NCBI GenBank assembly: GCA_964535305.1
Contig: CAZHTF010000005.1
Location: 1-64,000 of the forward strand
Reading direction: 5' to 3'
Source: CAZHTF01 sp964535305
Lineage (GTDB): Bacteria; Planctomycetota; Phycisphaerae; UBA1845; Fen-1342
Length of the DNA stretch: 64,000 nucleotides
Each line of letters opens with the position of its first letter. Positions within the stretch are counted from its first letter, which is position 1. The notes under the pieces were generated by a model that had not been told where the DNA came from, ran no database searches, and saw only the letters and a list, made by a program, of their open reading frames with translations. Made by a program: the position numbers and the translations under genes. Below, in pieces: positions 25,069-34,480 of this stretch.

Positions 25069-27620
25069 CGGAACGATGCGTCTGCCGCGGCGGTAGGCGC
25101 CGCGGGCGCCACACGCTGAGCGAGCTCGTCCCGCGCGGTCGAGGCGCCCGCCTGCTCCAATGCGCCCAGCACGATCGATTGCGTCAACGCTTCGGGCAGC
25201 ACGATCGCCTGGTCCGGCTTGCCGGCCGGCACGACGATATTCAGCGGCACGCCGGCGCGGCGATACTTGCGCAGCTCCTGCTGAATCGCCGGATTGCGCC
25301 GCGTGAAATCCGCAATCAGCATGACGACGTTGAGCTCGTCCACCCGTTGGCGAACCGCGTCCGTCTCGAGCACCAGCCGCTTGTTGGCCTGGCACGTCAG
25401 GCACCACTTCGCGGTGAAATCCACATAGACCGTGTAGCCCTGCCGCGCCAGGTCCTGATCAAGCCCCGGCGCCCACGGCCGCCAATTCAATGGCGGGGCG
25501 GCTTCGGTCGACTCGGCGCCGTCCGCCGCTTTGCTGTTCGTGCTCGCTGAGCCGCGTGCGGCCGATGACACGCCAGCCTGCGCCACCTCGGGCGCATCTT
25601 TCGGCGTCATCCCGGCCGCGCCGCCCAGGAAGTCGAACCCGATCCACCAGCCGAGCGCGATCGCGGCGGCAGCGCTGCCCCAGAGCGCGAGCGTCGTGCC
25701 GATGGATGAGCTGAGCGTAATCTGGCCTAGCAGCCAGCATGCCAGCCCCACGCCCAGCAGCAGCGAGGCGGTCGCCACCAGTGCCGCCGGGTCGACCAGG
25801 AACTGCAGTCCCCAAAGCAGCCAGATCAGCGTGGCCAGCAGCAGAAAACCCATGAATTCCTTGAATTTCACCATCCATGGCCCGGGCCGCGGCAGATACT
25901 TCAGCCACGCCGGGAACGCGGTCAGCAGCACGTAGGGCGCGGCCAGGCCGACGCCCACCGTCATGATCCCCGCGCCGGCGACCAGCGGCGGCAACTGCAC
26001 CAGCACGCCCACCGCCGAGCCCAGCAGTGGGGCGGTGCAGGGCGTCGCCAGCGCGGTGGCCATCACGCCGTTGACAAACGCGCCGCCGTAGCCATCGCGC
26101 GTGGTCACTGCGCCGGCGACATTCTCGATCATGCCCGGTAAGCGCAATTCGAAAACACCCATCATGCTGAGCGCGAACGCCAGCAGCAGCGCCATCAGCA
26201 CGATCACGAACGCCGGCTCCTGCATCCAACCGCCCCAGGCCAGGCCAAATGTCACCATCACGACCGCGAGCGCCGCGAAGCTCGCCAGAATGCCGACCGC
26301 GTAAATCAGCCCCATCGCGGCGACACGCCCGGGGTTGTCGCCAGCCTGTTGCATGAAGCTGAAAATCTTCAGCGAGAGCACCGGCAGCACGCAGGGCATG
26401 ACATTCAGAATTACGCCGCCCAGAAACGCAAACAGAAAGAGCTGCCAGAGCGCAACCGGCGGCCCGCTCCCCGAATTGCCGGAGGCGGGCGCTGCGGCGC
26501 TACCGGTCACGATCGAACGATCCTCGGTCGCGGGCGAACCACCGTCGTTCGCAGCCGCGGCGTCGGGCAGCTTTGTCGACTGCGGCGCGGTTGAAGAAGC
26601 GCTCGACGCCGTTGCCCCGGCCATCGCAATCAATTTCTCGGCCTCGGGCGATTCCTCCGCCGCTGCATCCGCGGCGACGACTTGAAACTCGAAAGCGCCC
26701 TCGACCAATTCCGGCGGGAAGCACTGGCCCGCGTCGTTGCAGGCCTGGTATTGCAGCAGTGCCCGCAGCTGCAGCGGCCGCGGTTCAAATTTGTCGTCTG
26801 ACACTTCGAACGGCACGCGCACCAGCAGCGTGCCGCCGTGCTCGCGCACTTTTCCGATTCCCTTGACGTCGCGTGTCTTGGGCTTGGGCCACAGCGCGTC
26901 TTCAAATGTGATGCCTTCGACCGTTTCGATGAACAGCCGCGTAGCGACCAGGTCTTTCACGCCGGGGTCGCGATCCTGGATGTGATGCCCGGGCTGAATC
27001 TCGATTCGCGCCAGCAGCTCGCCTTTTCCCTTCACCGGGATTTTCGCGTGCGATGCGAGCAGCTTGCTGCCCTTGAGAAACGGCGCGTCAGCCAGCGGCG
27101 GCGGCAACGCCTGCCGCGCCGCTTTGAAAACGTCCGCGTTGGTCGGCGCGGGCTTGTCGGTCTGCACGCTCAGCTTGAGCCTGGCGCTGGTCTCCACCGG
27201 GATGCAGGCCTCGATGCAAGCCAAGGCGCCAACCGTCGCGCGAATCTCGAGCGGCTGGTCAATGGGCAGGTCGGCCACCGCCGTCAACGTCGTCAGCAGC
27301 ACCGGCTTGCCGTGCAGGCCCAGGTACTCGGCGTCAAAAGCGACGGCGAGATCGGGCGTCGGAAAGCGGATCGGTCCGACGCTCAGACCGTCGGGCAACT
27401 CGAAATCGACGGTTGTCGGAAAGCCCGTGTCGAGCAGGATCGGGTGATAGATGTGCCAGGGCTTCTCGATCTCCAGCGCGATCGCCAGATCAACGGACTT
27501 GCCCGGCACAATCGCCGACTCGGCCGCCAGCAGCTTGGCCGAGAATTTCGGCGGCTTGGCTTCGGTAGGTTGTAGAAGCAGCAGCAGTGGCGTCAGCCAC
27601 CCAATCAACAGCGTAAGCAT
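25065..27620 (-). CDS. dsbD: DsbD-type thiol:disulfide interchange protein with two N-terminal domains
   Basis: 851 residues. It carries reducing power from cytoplasmic thioredoxin across the inner membrane. After a signal sequence there are two DsbD-alpha-like beta domains: one at about 25-165 with LACIEACIPVE, and one at about 190-325 with QYQACNDAGQCFPPE. Each has a cysteine pair. The CcdA-like membrane domain (about 375-650) has NVMPCVLPVLSLKIFSF and ATPCTAPLLGSAVG. The C-terminal thioredoxin domain has DFTAKWCLTCQANKRL. The E. coli protein has one N-terminal domain and about 565 residues; the second copy accounts for most of the excess. I chose ATG 27620 for its GGAGG site; a frame to 27647 lacks one. 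Confidence 0.92.
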   Translation of the reverse strand: MLTLLIGWLTPLLLLLQPTEAKPPKFSAKLLAAESAIVPGKSVDLAIALEIEKPWHIYHPILLDTGFPTTVDFELPDGLSVGPIRFPTPDLAVAFDAEYLGLHGKPVLLTTLTAVADLPIDQPLEIRATVGALACIEACIPVETSARLKLSVQTDKPAPTNADVFKAARQALPPPLADAPFLKGSKLLASHAKIPVKGKGELLARIEIQPGHHIQDRDPGVKDLVATRLFIETVEGITFEDALWPKPKTRDVKGIGKVREHGGTLLVRVPFEVSDDKFEPRPLQLRALLQYQACNDAGQCFPPELVEGAFEFQVVAADAAAEESPEAEKLIAMAGATASSASSTAPQSTKLPDAAAANDGGSPATEDRSIVTGSAAAPASGNSGSGPPVALWQLFLFAFLGGVILNVMPCVLPVLSLKIFSFMQQAGDNPGRVAAMGLIYAVGILASFAALAVVMVTFGLAWGGWMQEPAFVIVLMALLLAFALSMMGVFELRLPGMIENVAGAVTTRDGYGGAFVNGVMATALATPCTAPLLGSAVGVLVQLPPLVAGAGIMTVGVGLAAPYVLLTAFPAWLKYLPRPGPWMVKFKEFMGFLLLATLIWLLWGLQFLVDPAALVATASLLLGVGLACWLLGQITLSSSIGTTLALWGSAAAAIALGWWIGFDFLGGAAGMTPKDAPEVAQAGVSSAARGSASTNSKAADGAESTEAAPPLNWRPWAPGLDQDLARQGYTVYVDFTAKWCLTCQANKRLVLETDAVRQRVDELNVVMLIADFTRRNPAIQQELRKYRRAGVPLNIVVPAGKPDQAIVLPEALTQSIVLGALEQAGASTARDELAQRVAPAAPTAAADASFR

Positions 27621-27839
27621 CGAGTCCTCCGCCCGGATTCGATGCATATTCTAGTGCTTGGTCGCGGCGGCCGTGAAGTTTCGTGTTTGCGAGCCGGCAG
27701 CGATCCAACGCCGCCGGCGGCGGCGAGCGGTCAGGCCGGAATGCGCCGATCCCGCATCGATTGAAACTCCGAGCCGCCGCACTGACTTTCGCGGCCTGCA
27801 GCGCCGGATTTCACACGCGAGTGGTATGCTGACGCGATC

Positions 27840-28637
27840 ATGTTCGAGCCGCCGCAAGTTCAGTCCGAGCCGGCCGAGAGTCAGCCATGGTATCTCGAGT
27901 TGGTTGAGCGCATCGTGGGCGCGTTGGAGCGCGTTCGCAATCTGCCAATGTTGAGTGAATTCGCCCGCTCGAAGACGCTGCCCGCCGCATTCTTCGAGCA
28001 CTTCAACGCGGCCCTGGCGCTCTACGACGAGCTGATCGACAAGGCGCTCGCCAGTGACGAGCGCGGCGGACAGGTCAAGTGCGGCAAGGGCTGCTCAAAC
28101 TGCTGCATCGACCTGGTCCGCGGCATGACCACGCCCGAGGTGATCAACATCTATCACCACGTACGCGGCTGGCCGGATGTGCGGGCGATCTTCGAATATC
28201 ACCGCGAGTCCGCCGAAATCTTCATGAATCTGCTGGCGCAGAAGCTGCAGCCTGGCGAGCCGCCGCCGACCGGCCGCGATCCGCGCGTCGCGGAAGCGCA
28301 CGTTGACTTCAACCGGCTGAATCGACCCTGCGGCTTTCTCGACACGCAGACCGGCTGCTGCCGCATCTACCCAGTTCGGCCGCTGGCCTGTCGCTATTTT
28401 TTCAGCCTCGATCCGCCGGAGACTTGCTCGCCGCTGCATGTGCTGTATCTGAGGCGGCGGACGCGCACGGTGCATCTGCCAGAGCGCGTACACGCGCTGA
28501 TCCGCGAGATTGACCACAAGTTCGGCTTCCGCCCGCTGAATTTTCTGTCCGGCGCATTCTGCCAGTTCGCGGCGGAGGTGATGCGCACTCAGCCGATTCG
28601 GGTCGAAGCGCCCATGCCGGGCCCCGTCACGGACTGA
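27840..28637 (+). CDS. YkgJ-type CxxCxxCC metal-binding protein
   Basis: 265 residues. The core (about 80-195) is a zinc/iron-chelating cysteine cluster: KCGKGCSNCCIDLV, then RPCGFLDTQTGCCRIYPVRPLACRYFFSLDPPETC. This layout (CxxxCxxCC... C.....CC.IY..RP..CR) defines the YkgJ family, which is thought to bind Zn or an Fe-S centre. The N-terminal helix region is acidic and may form a dimer contact. No metal-centre assembly gene is adjacent, so the role is open. A TATGCT box ends 9 bases before the ATG, which again suggests a very short leader. Confidence 0.88.
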   Translation: MFEPPQVQSEPAESQPWYLELVERIVGALERVRNLPMLSEFARSKTLPAAFFEHFNAALALYDELIDKALASDERGGQVKCGKGCSNCCIDLVRGMTTPEVINIYHHVRGWPDVRAIFEYHRESAEIFMNLLAQKLQPGEPPPTGRDPRVAEAHVDFNRLNRPCGFLDTQTGCCRIYPVRPLACRYFFSLDPPETCSPLHVLYLRRRTRTVHLPERVHALIREIDHKFGFRPLNFLSGAFCQFAAEVMRTQPIRVEAPMPGPVTD

Positions 28638-28775
28638 CGCCAGGCGCGCGTGCACCCGCCGCGCACTCTGCGCTGCGGCACTACTCCGCCGCTGCGCAAT
28701 CGCTACCATAGCCGCCCAGTCGCCGCCGGCGAATCGCCAGACGCAGGACGAACGCGCGGCCAGACGGGAGTGCGG

Positions 28776-30965
28776 ATGGCGGGAAAATCAAAGCCAGGAA
28801 AGTCGCGCGGCGCTTCGCAGGGAACACTCTTCGACGATCCGTCCGGCGCGGCGACTGCCGCCGCGAGCACGAAGTCGGCGCGCGCGGCGGACGCAAAGCT
28901 CGGCGATGCGGCGACGAACACGAAGGCTGCGCGCGGGTCGCTTGAGCGCAATAAGCTTGCGCCGACCAAGTCCATCGAGCAGAAGCGCCGCGAGCGCGCG
29001 CTGGCCGACGTACCCAACGCGCCGCTGCTCGCGAGCCCGGCCAGTTCGTTCATCGCCGAAATACCCGGGGCCACGCCGCGGGCTGGCGTGGAGCGGTCTG
29101 CGCTCGAGTCGTCGGAGCCGCAGCCGCCTGGCGCGATGCGCGAGCCAGCCAGGCGTCGCGGCAACGGCGCGACCGCCGAGAGTTTGGCGTCCAAGCAGCG
29201 CGAGATTTCGGTGTCGGAGTTCTTCGCGAAGAACCGGCACCTGCTGGGCTTTGACAACAAGCGCAAGGCGCTGCTGACGACGGTGAAGGAGGCCGTGGAC
29301 AACAGCCTGGACGCTTGTGAGGAGGCCGGGATTCTGCCGGAGCTGCTGGTCAGCATCGAGCAGCTCGCCGACGATCGCTTCCGCGTCAGCGTGCGCGACA
29401 ATGGTCCGGGCATCGTGCGGGCCCAGATTCCGAATGTTTTCGGCAAGCTACTCTATGGCTCGAAGTTTCACCGCCTCAAGATGTCGCGCGGGCAGCAGGG
29501 CATCGGCATTTCCGCCGCCGGCATGTACGGTCTGCTGACGACCGGCAAGCCGATCCACGTCACGTCGCGCACGAGTGAACGCCGCCCCGCGCACCATTTC
29601 CAGATCGCGATCGATACCACCAAGAACCGCCCGGACATCATTCGCGACGAAGAGCAGGAAGTCAGCTGGCCGCACGGGACCGACGTGGCGATCGAGCTGG
29701 TCGCCAGCTACAACAAGGGCCGCCAATCGGTCGACGAATATCTGGAACAGACCGCGATCGCCAACCCGCACGCGCAGATCACCTACCGTTTGGTGCTGGC
29801 CGGTACGGACACCGCGCCGCAGGAGCGCGTCTTCCCCCGCGCCAGCCAGGAGCTGCCCGCGGAGACCCGCGAAATCCAGCCGCATCCGCACGGCATCGAG
29901 CTGGGCGTGCTGATGAAAATGCTCAAGGAATCCAACAAGGCCGATGCGCACTTCCGCACGCTCAGCGGCTTCCTAAGCCACAGCTTCAGCCGCGTCACGT
30001 CGCGCACCGCGGCGGAGTTGTGCGCCGCTGCCAAGCTCAAGCCGACACGCCGGCCCGCCGAGTTGGACCCGGCGGAGGCTGAGGCGCTTTTCCAAGCGAT
30101 GCGGACCGTCCGGATCATGGCCCCGCCGACGGACTGCCTGGCGCCGATCGGGGTTCGCGCGATCCTGGCCGGCTTGCTGAAGGAAGTGAAGGCGGAGTTC
30201 TTCACCGCCGTCACGCGCGACCCCGCCGTCTACCGCGGGAATCCGTTCCTGATCGAAGTCGGCCTGGCGTACGGCGGATCGCTCGCTGCGGCCGATGCCG
30301 ATCCGGCGCAGAGCGGCCCGTCCGAGCCCGCCCGCATCATCCGCTTCGCCAACCGCGTCCCGCTGCTCTACCAGCAGTCTGCCTGTGCGTCGTTCAAGAG
30401 CGTGCTGGATGTCGACTGGCGAAACTACGGCTTGTCGCAGCCAGGTGGCGGCGTGCCGGTCGGGCCGCTGGTCATCATGCTGCACATGGCCAGTGTCTGG
30501 GTGCCGTTCACCAGCGAAAGTAAGGAAGCAATCGCCGACTATGACGAGATCCGCAAGGAACTGGTGCTGGCGCTGCGCGAAGCCGGCCGCAAGCTCGCGA
30601 CCTACATCCGCCGCCGGCGCCGCCAGAAGCTCGAAGGCGAACGCCGCAGCATCTTCGAGCGCTATATCCTGGACGTATCCGAAGCGCTCAACAACATCAG
30701 CGGCGGTAGTGAGAAGCAGCGACAGCGGCTCGAAGAATCACTGCGGCAAACCGCGCTGCGGCACACGGCCGAGGCCGATGTCGAGCTGGACCAGGATGGC
30801 AAACCGATCGCCAAACCGGTTGAAGAGAAGGACGAGCTCAGCGGCGACGAGAGCACGCTGATCGTAGAGGCGAATGTGAACGAATCCGCCGCGAGCGCCG
30901 CTCCGCAGCTCTTCGACACGCAGGCGGCGCTGCCCGGCCCGGCCAAGCGGCGCAGGCGGCGCTAA
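28776..30965 (+). CDS. top6B: DNA topoisomerase VI subunit B (type IIB, GHKL ATPase)
   Basis: 729 residues from the ATG at 28776; GTG at 28770 is an alternative. Subunit B is the ATP gate of topoisomerase VI, which cuts duplex DNA with subunit A (Spo11/Top6A). The GHKL site is complete: KEAVDNSLDACEEAG (Glu172, Asn176, Asp179), DNGPGI (208-213), RGQQGIG (238-244) and GTDVAIEL. The transducer domain shows ASVWVPFTSESKEAIA, with Lys583 as the candidate switch lysine. Residues 1-140 are a polar Ala/Ser/Lys/Arg extension absent from archaeal homologues, and the last 60 residues are charged, ending in RRRRR. No Top6A gene is in the window. Topo VI is mainly archaeal and plant, so transfer is likely at some past time, but base use is local. 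Confidence 0.93.
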   Translation: MAGKSKPGKSRGASQGTLFDDPSGAATAAASTKSARAADAKLGDAATNTKAARGSLERNKLAPTKSIEQKRRERALADVPNAPLLASPASSFIAEIPGATPRAGVERSALESSEPQPPGAMREPARRRGNGATAESLASKQREISVSEFFAKNRHLLGFDNKRKALLTTVKEAVDNSLDACEEAGILPELLVSIEQLADDRFRVSVRDNGPGIVRAQIPNVFGKLLYGSKFHRLKMSRGQQGIGISAAGMYGLLTTGKPIHVTSRTSERRPAHHFQIAIDTTKNRPDIIRDEEQEVSWPHGTDVAIELVASYNKGRQSVDEYLEQTAIANPHAQITYRLVLAGTDTAPQERVFPRASQELPAETREIQPHPHGIELGVLMKMLKESNKADAHFRTLSGFLSHSFSRVTSRTAAELCAAAKLKPTRRPAELDPAEAEALFQAMRTVRIMAPPTDCLAPIGVRAILAGLLKEVKAEFFTAVTRDPAVYRGNPFLIEVGLAYGGSLAAADADPAQSGPSEPARIIRFANRVPLLYQQSACASFKSVLDVDWRNYGLSQPGGGVPVGPLVIMLHMASVWVPFTSESKEAIADYDEIRKELVLALREAGRKLATYIRRRRRQKLEGERRSIFERYILDVSEALNNISGGSEKQRQRLEESLRQTALRHTAEADVELDQDGKPIAKPVEEKDELSGDESTLIVEANVNESAASAAPQLFDTQAALPGPAKRRRRR

Positions 30966-30981
30966 TGGCGCTCAGGCGCGC

Positions 30982-31614
30982 TCATGGCTGCGGTGCGACG
31001 GGGCGATTTGCGGCCGCGGCGGCGGCCTCCTGCCGCAGCGCATCGCGCAGGTTTTCGTGGTGGTCCTTGTCTTTGAAGCCGTAGCGGCGCATCTCGTCAA
31101 TTACCTGTTCGTAGCTCCAGCCCTGTTGATGAATGCGGTACATGCCGCACGCCAGCCCGGTGCGGTTCGCGCCGGCGGCGCAATGCACCAACATCGGCCC
31201 GAACGAGGGATCGAGGATGATCTCGCGGATGCGCTGCCGCTGCTCGGGCGTGCTGGCGCCGTCGCCGGTCAGCGGCACGTTCAGCCAGCGCAAGCCGAGG
31301 CGCTCGGCGGCCTCGCGCTCGGCGATGCTCTCGGGCACGTCCGGATTCAGCAGCGAAAGCACGGTCTTCAGGCCGTGGGTCGCGGCGACATGCTCCAGTT
31401 CTTGCGCGGAGATTTCTCCACTGCGGTAGAGCCGGCCGGGCTCGACCACGTCGAACCGCTTGGGTAAGTCTGAACGCGGATCGTCAACCAAGGCAAACCA
31501 TAAGAGCAGTAGCAGCGAGATCAGACCCAGCCAACGCAATGCGCGTTGCAGGCGCTGCGCGCCACTGCTCGCTGGAACTGGCGCCGGCGTGATCGGGGCG
31601 TTTTGGGCTTGCAT
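30982..31614 (-). CDS. Membrane-anchored protein tyrosine/dual-specificity phosphatase
   Basis: 210 residues. One hydrophobic helix (about 27-43) anchors it, followed by a phosphatase domain with the P-loop VHCAAGANRTG: nucleophile Cys145 and Arg151 of the HCx5R motif. GRLYRSGEISAQELEHVAATHGLKTVLSLL is the usual opening of tyrosine phosphatase-like proteins. A candidate general acid is Asp118 in PLTGDGAST. The longer open frame upstream is antisense to the kinase gene and rejected. It is divergent from the histidine kinase gene with only 33 bases between start codons. It may act on a phosphoprotein or a phospholipid/phosphoinositide-type substrate. Confidence 0.85.
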   Translation of the reverse strand: MQAQNAPITPAPVPASSGAQRLQRALRWLGLISLLLLLWFALVDDPRSDLPKRFDVVEPGRLYRSGEISAQELEHVAATHGLKTVLSLLNPDVPESIAEREAAERLGLRWLNVPLTGDGASTPEQRQRIREIILDPSFGPMLVHCAAGANRTGLACGMYRIHQQGWSYEQVIDEMRRYGFKDKDHHENLRDALRQEAAAAAANRPVAPQP

Positions 31615-31647
31615 GGCTAGTCGACGCGGGATCTTAGCACGCCGCGT

Positions 31648-33321
31648 ATGATGTCGCCCGTGTTCTACCGCTTCCTGCATGAGCTGGCCGAGCGCGTACG
31701 GCCGACGCGCGATGACGCGACGCTGCTGCGGGCCGTGGTGCGCCTGACCAAGGAGCACTTCGAGGCCCAGGCTGCATGCCTGATGTCGATCGAACCCGGC
31801 CGGCCGCGGGCCGAGCCGCTCTTCTCGCTGCCGCGCGAGGCCCAATGGGACCAGGCCATCGCGAGCGCCTTCGCGCGCGGCGACTATCCGGGCACGCGGG
31901 CCGGGCTGATCGGCGCGACCGTGGCGCGGCGCGGGCGACCATGGGGCGCGCTGCTGCTGACGCGCACGGAGCGGCCGTTCGAATCGGGCGCAGGCCGCAA
32001 CCTGGCGCGGGTCGCCACGCTGCTGGGCGATGCGCTCGACCGCATCGACAACCAGCGCGTTCAGGAGGTGCGCGAGCGGCTCGATCGCAAGATCATGGAG
32101 CAGATCCGCCCGCGCGACCTCTTCTATCAGCTGCTGCACGGCTTGCGCACTGTCACGCACTATGACCATTCCTCCGCGCTGCTGATCGGCGACGACGACG
32201 AGACCTCGCTCGAGCTGGTCGCCGAGCAGTTGGCTTGCATCAAGGGCAAGAGCCGCTACATCGGGCGGCGCTTCGAGCTGAGCGAGCCGCTGCGGACGCT
32301 GATGCGTCGCGGCGGCGTATTCGGCTTTGACCGCCGCGAAGACGCCTGGCACGCCTGGGGCGGGGAAGCGGCGGAAGTCGCGATCGCAAATCTGCTGGAC
32401 TACAACCGCAGCGCACGACCCGACGACGAGCGACCACGCGAGGCCGCCATGATCTGCGCCCCGATCGCGACGCGCCGCAGCGTGATCGGCGTCTTGAAGA
32501 TCGCCGCCGTGCACGCCGACACGTTCGGACAGTTCGAGCGCGAGGCCGTGCAGAGCTTCTGCTCACAAGCCTCGGTGGCGATTCAGTACCTGCAGCGCAC
32601 CGAGTCGCTCGAGCGCAAGATGCTCGCGGCCGAGCGGAAGCACGCCATCGCCAACATCGCTCGCGGCGTGTCGCACGACATCAACAATGCCCTGGGCGCC
32701 GTGCTGCCGCTGGTGCAGGAGCTGCGCGAGGAGGCCGCCGACGGCCAGGTCGACCCGCGCACGCTGGTTGAGGACCTCAAGCAGATCGAGCAGTCGCTGC
32801 AGGTCAGCCGCCGCATCTTTGGCGGCATGCTGGCCCTGGCGCGCGGCTCGGCCCGCTCAATCGGGGAGGGCAACGTCCGCCGCGCGATCGACGGCGCGCT
32901 GGCGATCCTGGCAGACGGGCTGCAGCGGCGGCAGATCGAGTTGCACATCGATGCGGCCGAGGATCTGCCGTCGGTGGCTGTCGGCCAAGGCGACTTGGCG
33001 CAGCTCTTTCTGAACCTGGCGAGCAACGCGCGCGATGCGATGCCCAGCGGCGGGCGGCTTTCGGTCCGCGCCTGGCACGAAGCCAATCGTGTCGAGGTCG
33101 AGCTGCGCGACACTGGCCACGGCATGACCCCGGAGCAACTGGCGCGGATCGGCGAGCCGTTCTACACGACCAAGTCCGAGGGCAACGGACTGGGGCTCTC
33201 GATTTGCCGCTCGATCGTCTTCCAGGCGCAGGGCGCGCTGCATCTGGAGAGCACGCCCGGCCAGGGCACCTGCATCCGCGTCGGGCTGCCGATCTCGACG
33301 CCGCGCCGGAGCGACCGATGA
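31648..33321 (+). CDS. GAF-domain sensor histidine kinase
   Basis: 557 residues, no membrane helix, so a cytoplasmic sensor. There are two GAF-like regions: about 15-145 (LLRAVVRLTKEHFEAQAACLMSIEPG) and about 160-325 (LLHGLRTVTHYDHSSALLIG...MICAPIATRRSVIGVLKIAA...EAVQSFCSQASVAIQYL). The phosphoacceptor is His343 in GVSHDINNALG. ATPase boxes follow: FLNLASNARDAM (N), DTGHGM (G1), EPFYTTK (F) and GNGLGLSI (G2). The stop overlaps the start of the response regulator as ATGA, so the two are coupled and form a two-component pair. Two adjacent ATGs at the start cannot be distinguished. No clear Shine-Dalgarno site. Confidence 0.92.
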   Translation: MMSPVFYRFLHELAERVRPTRDDATLLRAVVRLTKEHFEAQAACLMSIEPGRPRAEPLFSLPREAQWDQAIASAFARGDYPGTRAGLIGATVARRGRPWGALLLTRTERPFESGAGRNLARVATLLGDALDRIDNQRVQEVRERLDRKIMEQIRPRDLFYQLLHGLRTVTHYDHSSALLIGDDDETSLELVAEQLACIKGKSRYIGRRFELSEPLRTLMRRGGVFGFDRREDAWHAWGGEAAEVAIANLLDYNRSARPDDERPREAAMICAPIATRRSVIGVLKIAAVHADTFGQFEREAVQSFCSQASVAIQYLQRTESLERKMLAAERKHAIANIARGVSHDINNALGAVLPLVQELREEAADGQVDPRTLVEDLKQIEQSLQVSRRIFGGMLALARGSARSIGEGNVRRAIDGALAILADGLQRRQIELHIDAAEDLPSVAVGQGDLAQLFLNLASNARDAMPSGGRLSVRAWHEANRVEVELRDTGHGMTPEQLARIGEPFYTTKSEGNGLGLSICRSIVFQAQGALHLESTPGQGTCIRVGLPISTPRRSDR

Positions 33322-34430
33322 AGCGTGCCCGCGTGCTGATTGTCGACGATGACCCGGGCCTGCTGCACGCGATCATGCGGCTGCTCTCGAAGCGATACGA
33401 AGTTTACGCGTGCCCCAACCCAGACGAGGCACTGCGGCAGATCGAGCAGAGCGCCTTTGACGTGGCACTGCTGGACGTTCGCATGCCGCAGATGTCGGGC
33501 TTCGAGCTGCTGGCTCGGCTGCGCAGCCGGCGGCCCGACCTGGATGTGATCATCATGACCGGCAGTGTGCACGAGCTGGATGCGCAGCTGGTGCGCGCCA
33601 TCCGCGCCGAGGCCTACTACTTCATTCAGAAGCCCTTTGACCGCGAAGTGCTGCACACACTGGTCGAACGCTGCATCGAGCTGCGGCGGCTGCGCGAGGA
33701 GAATCGCGCCCACACGCAGCGGCTCGAGCACGAGCTGGACGTAGCCCGTCGCTTCCAGCGCAGCCTGCTTCCGCCGGAGCGGGCGACGCTGCGGCGCGTG
33801 CAGGTCTTTGCCCGCTATCTGCCGCGCGACACGCTTTGTGGGGATTACTATGACTACGCCGAGTGCGCTTCGGGCGCGGCGAGCCTGATCGTCGCAGATG
33901 TATCCGGGCACGGGGCGTCGGCCGCGATGCTGATGGGCATCGTGAAGTCTGCGTACCAGGCGGCCCGCGCCGAGGATTTCGAGCCGCTCGCGGTCGTGCA
34001 GCGCGTGGCGCAGAGCATGCAGCCATTCGGTACGACGCGCTTTGTCACGCTGCTTTGCGCGCGGCTGGATCAGGCCCGCGGCCTGCTGGAGTACGCCAAC
34101 GCCGGCCATCCGACCGGGCTGCTGTGGCGTGGCGATGGCGCGACGCTCGAGCTGGAATCCAACGGACCGCTGATCGGCTCATCGATCCCGGGGCTGCAGT
34201 GGGAGCAGACGCGCCTGCCGCTGCACGCGGGCGACCAGCTTTTCGTCTATACCGATGGTCTGGTCGAATCCGAACTGCTCGACGGCCGGCTCACCCCAAA
34301 ACGCGTTGCGGCCGAGCTGTGCCAGCGCGGGGCCAGCGCGGCGCTGCTGGATCATTTCGCCACGTTGCTCGAGCAGGCCGGCGCGCGTGTCGACGACGAC
34401 GTGACGCTGCTTGCCGCCCGCGTCGACTGA
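33318..34430 (+). CDS. Response regulator with PP2C (SpoIIE/RsbU) phosphatase output
   Basis: 370 residues. Receiver domain 1-120: acidic pocket Asp10/Asp11, phosphoacceptor Asp53 (ALLDVRMP), Thr81 and Lys105 (IQKPF). A coiled segment (about 120-150, RLREENRAHTQRLEHELDVARRFQRSLLP) leads into the PP2C domain (about 150-368): ARYLPRDTLCGDYYDY, SLIVADVSGHGASAAMLMG, LLEYANAGHPTGLLW, GDQLFVYTDGLVES and VDDDVTLLAARVD. Metal ligands in GDYYD, DVSGHG, TDG and DDVT are present. RsbU-like phosphatases dephosphorylate an anti-anti-sigma protein (STAS domain); no STAS or RsbW partner is in the window. Translationally coupled to the kinase. Confidence 0.93.
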   Translation: MKRARVLIVDDDPGLLHAIMRLLSKRYEVYACPNPDEALRQIEQSAFDVALLDVRMPQMSGFELLARLRSRRPDLDVIIMTGSVHELDAQLVRAIRAEAYYFIQKPFDREVLHTLVERCIELRRLREENRAHTQRLEHELDVARRFQRSLLPPERATLRRVQVFARYLPRDTLCGDYYDYAECASGAASLIVADVSGHGASAAMLMGIVKSAYQAARAEDFEPLAVVQRVAQSMQPFGTTRFVTLLCARLDQARGLLEYANAGHPTGLLWRGDGATLELESNGPLIGSSIPGLQWEQTRLPLHAGDQLFVYTDGLVESELLDGRLTPKRVAAELCQRGASAALLDHFATLLEQAGARVDDDVTLLAARVD

Positions 34431-34480
34431 CCCGCGCGCGGCATGCACCCACGGCGCTCGGCGGCCTATACTTTCCCGCC

